A DNA stretch of 64,000 nt. Source: Burkholderiales bacterium. GTDB lineage: Bacteria; Pseudomonadota; Gammaproteobacteria; Burkholderiales; Burkholderiaceae_D. Each line of letters begins with the position of its first letter. Position 1 is the first letter of the stretch. The DNA lies in contig JACQDX010000101.1 of NCBI GenBank assembly GCA_016200895.1, forward strand, positions 98,797 through 162,796. Reading direction: 5' to 3'. Made by a program: the position numbers and the translations under genes. Under the pieces are notes generated by a model. That model searched no databases, was not told where the DNA came from, and saw only the letters and a program-made list of their open reading frames with translations. Of the stretch, positions 63,831 to 64,000 are shown piece after piece.

Positions 63831-63954
63831 ATGTGCTTCAGCTTGCTTAGGCAATAGGCTTAAGGCTACGCTGAATAAGCATCAATTTTCGGTGCACGAG
63901 ACGTCAAGTAGCACATTCAATTGATAAAAGCGGTGTTCAAGCTATTTTTCGCCC

Positions 63955-63981
63955 CCCCATCAGGCCATTGATGGGGCTTTT
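63955..63981 (+). terminator. second hairpin-T terminator near the window edge
   Basis: CCCCATCA (63955-63962) pairs with TGATGGGG (63969-63976), followed by CTTTT. It lies 124 bp after the LysE terminator with no gene between, so it could end a small RNA or an unseen transcript. The rest of 63831-64000 shows nothing else. Confidence 0.65.
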
Positions 63982-64000
63982 GCTCACTTTTTATCTGCTA

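Noticed and set aside
1..64000. tRNA, rRNA or complete insertion sequence
   Set aside because: I looked for cloverleaf patterns and transposase frames and saw none; all repeats found are non-coding.

Overview
The window looks like chromosome from a free-living, Gram-negative betaproteobacterium of order Burkholderiales, most likely the Oxalobacteraceae (Undibacterium or Herbaspirillum-like). This rests on gene content: TonB-dependent receptors, an OprB porin, an outer-membrane or periplasmic pectin system, hmgA-fahA, RlmF, TtcA, a MidA-type methyltransferase and many LysR/GntR regulators. Base composition by eye is close to balanced. The taxonomic call is inference; no rRNA, tRNA, CRISPR array, prophage or complete insertion sequence was seen.

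Layout. 0-15.1 kb is a pectin/galacturonate region. The plus strand carries the tail of a GntR regulator, a TonB receptor, a CE12-type acetylesterase, a 902-residue polygalacturonase-pectinesterase fusion and a Tat-exported GH28 enzyme. The minus strand carries kdgD, ketoglutarate semialdehyde dehydrogenase, an ExuT-like transporter and an SMP-30 lactonase, with a GntR/FadR regulator upstream. Together they read as demethylation, deacetylation and cleavage of pectin, uptake of uronate, and oxidation to 2-oxoglutarate. The KdgD here lacks about 50 residues near its N-terminus, which may break the pathway. 15-31 kb is mixed housekeeping and sensing: amtB with an overlapping unknown gene, YHS protein, nitronate monooxygenase-like protein, rlmF, Lrp, MerR-CMD pair, a BaeSR-like two-component system, a di-haem peroxidase-like lipoprotein and tdk. 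31-38.4 kb has ibpA with a heat-shock promoter, oprB, an L-lactate-dehydrogenase-like gene, and LysR with divergent hmgA-fahA (tyrosine/homogentisate breakdown). 38.9-40.2 kb is an ECF sigma/anti-sigma pair. 40.4-49.8 kb is a LysR-controlled cluster of TonB receptor, alpha/beta hydrolase and a complete five-gene HAAT-type ABC importer. 50-55 kb has a GNAT enzyme, a DUF4272 protein, and LysR-azoR-pirin-doxX. 55.0-55.9 kb is a decayed phosphonate-importer remnant cut by a repeat element. 55.9-63.8 kb carries ttcA, folB, a FolM-like SDR, a MidA-like gene, DUF2905, a receiver-TPR protein, an HDOD-GAF protein and a LysE exporter.

The most unusual material is intergenic. Three copies of a MITE-like element (A) share 12-15 bp terminal inverted repeats and an 80-bp internal module that is exactly duplicated in one copy. 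Two copies of a ~316-bp element (B) sit just downstream of two catabolic operons and fold into several hairpins whose stems change in a compensating way. Two single elements (C, D) have perfect 14-15 bp terminal inverted repeats. A 12-bp palindrome, GTACTAAAGTAC, recurs in elements A, D and E and nowhere else that I noticed. There are also short tandem arrays of 11, 12 and 14 bp. All repeat, operator and terminator calls were made by reading and were not computed.
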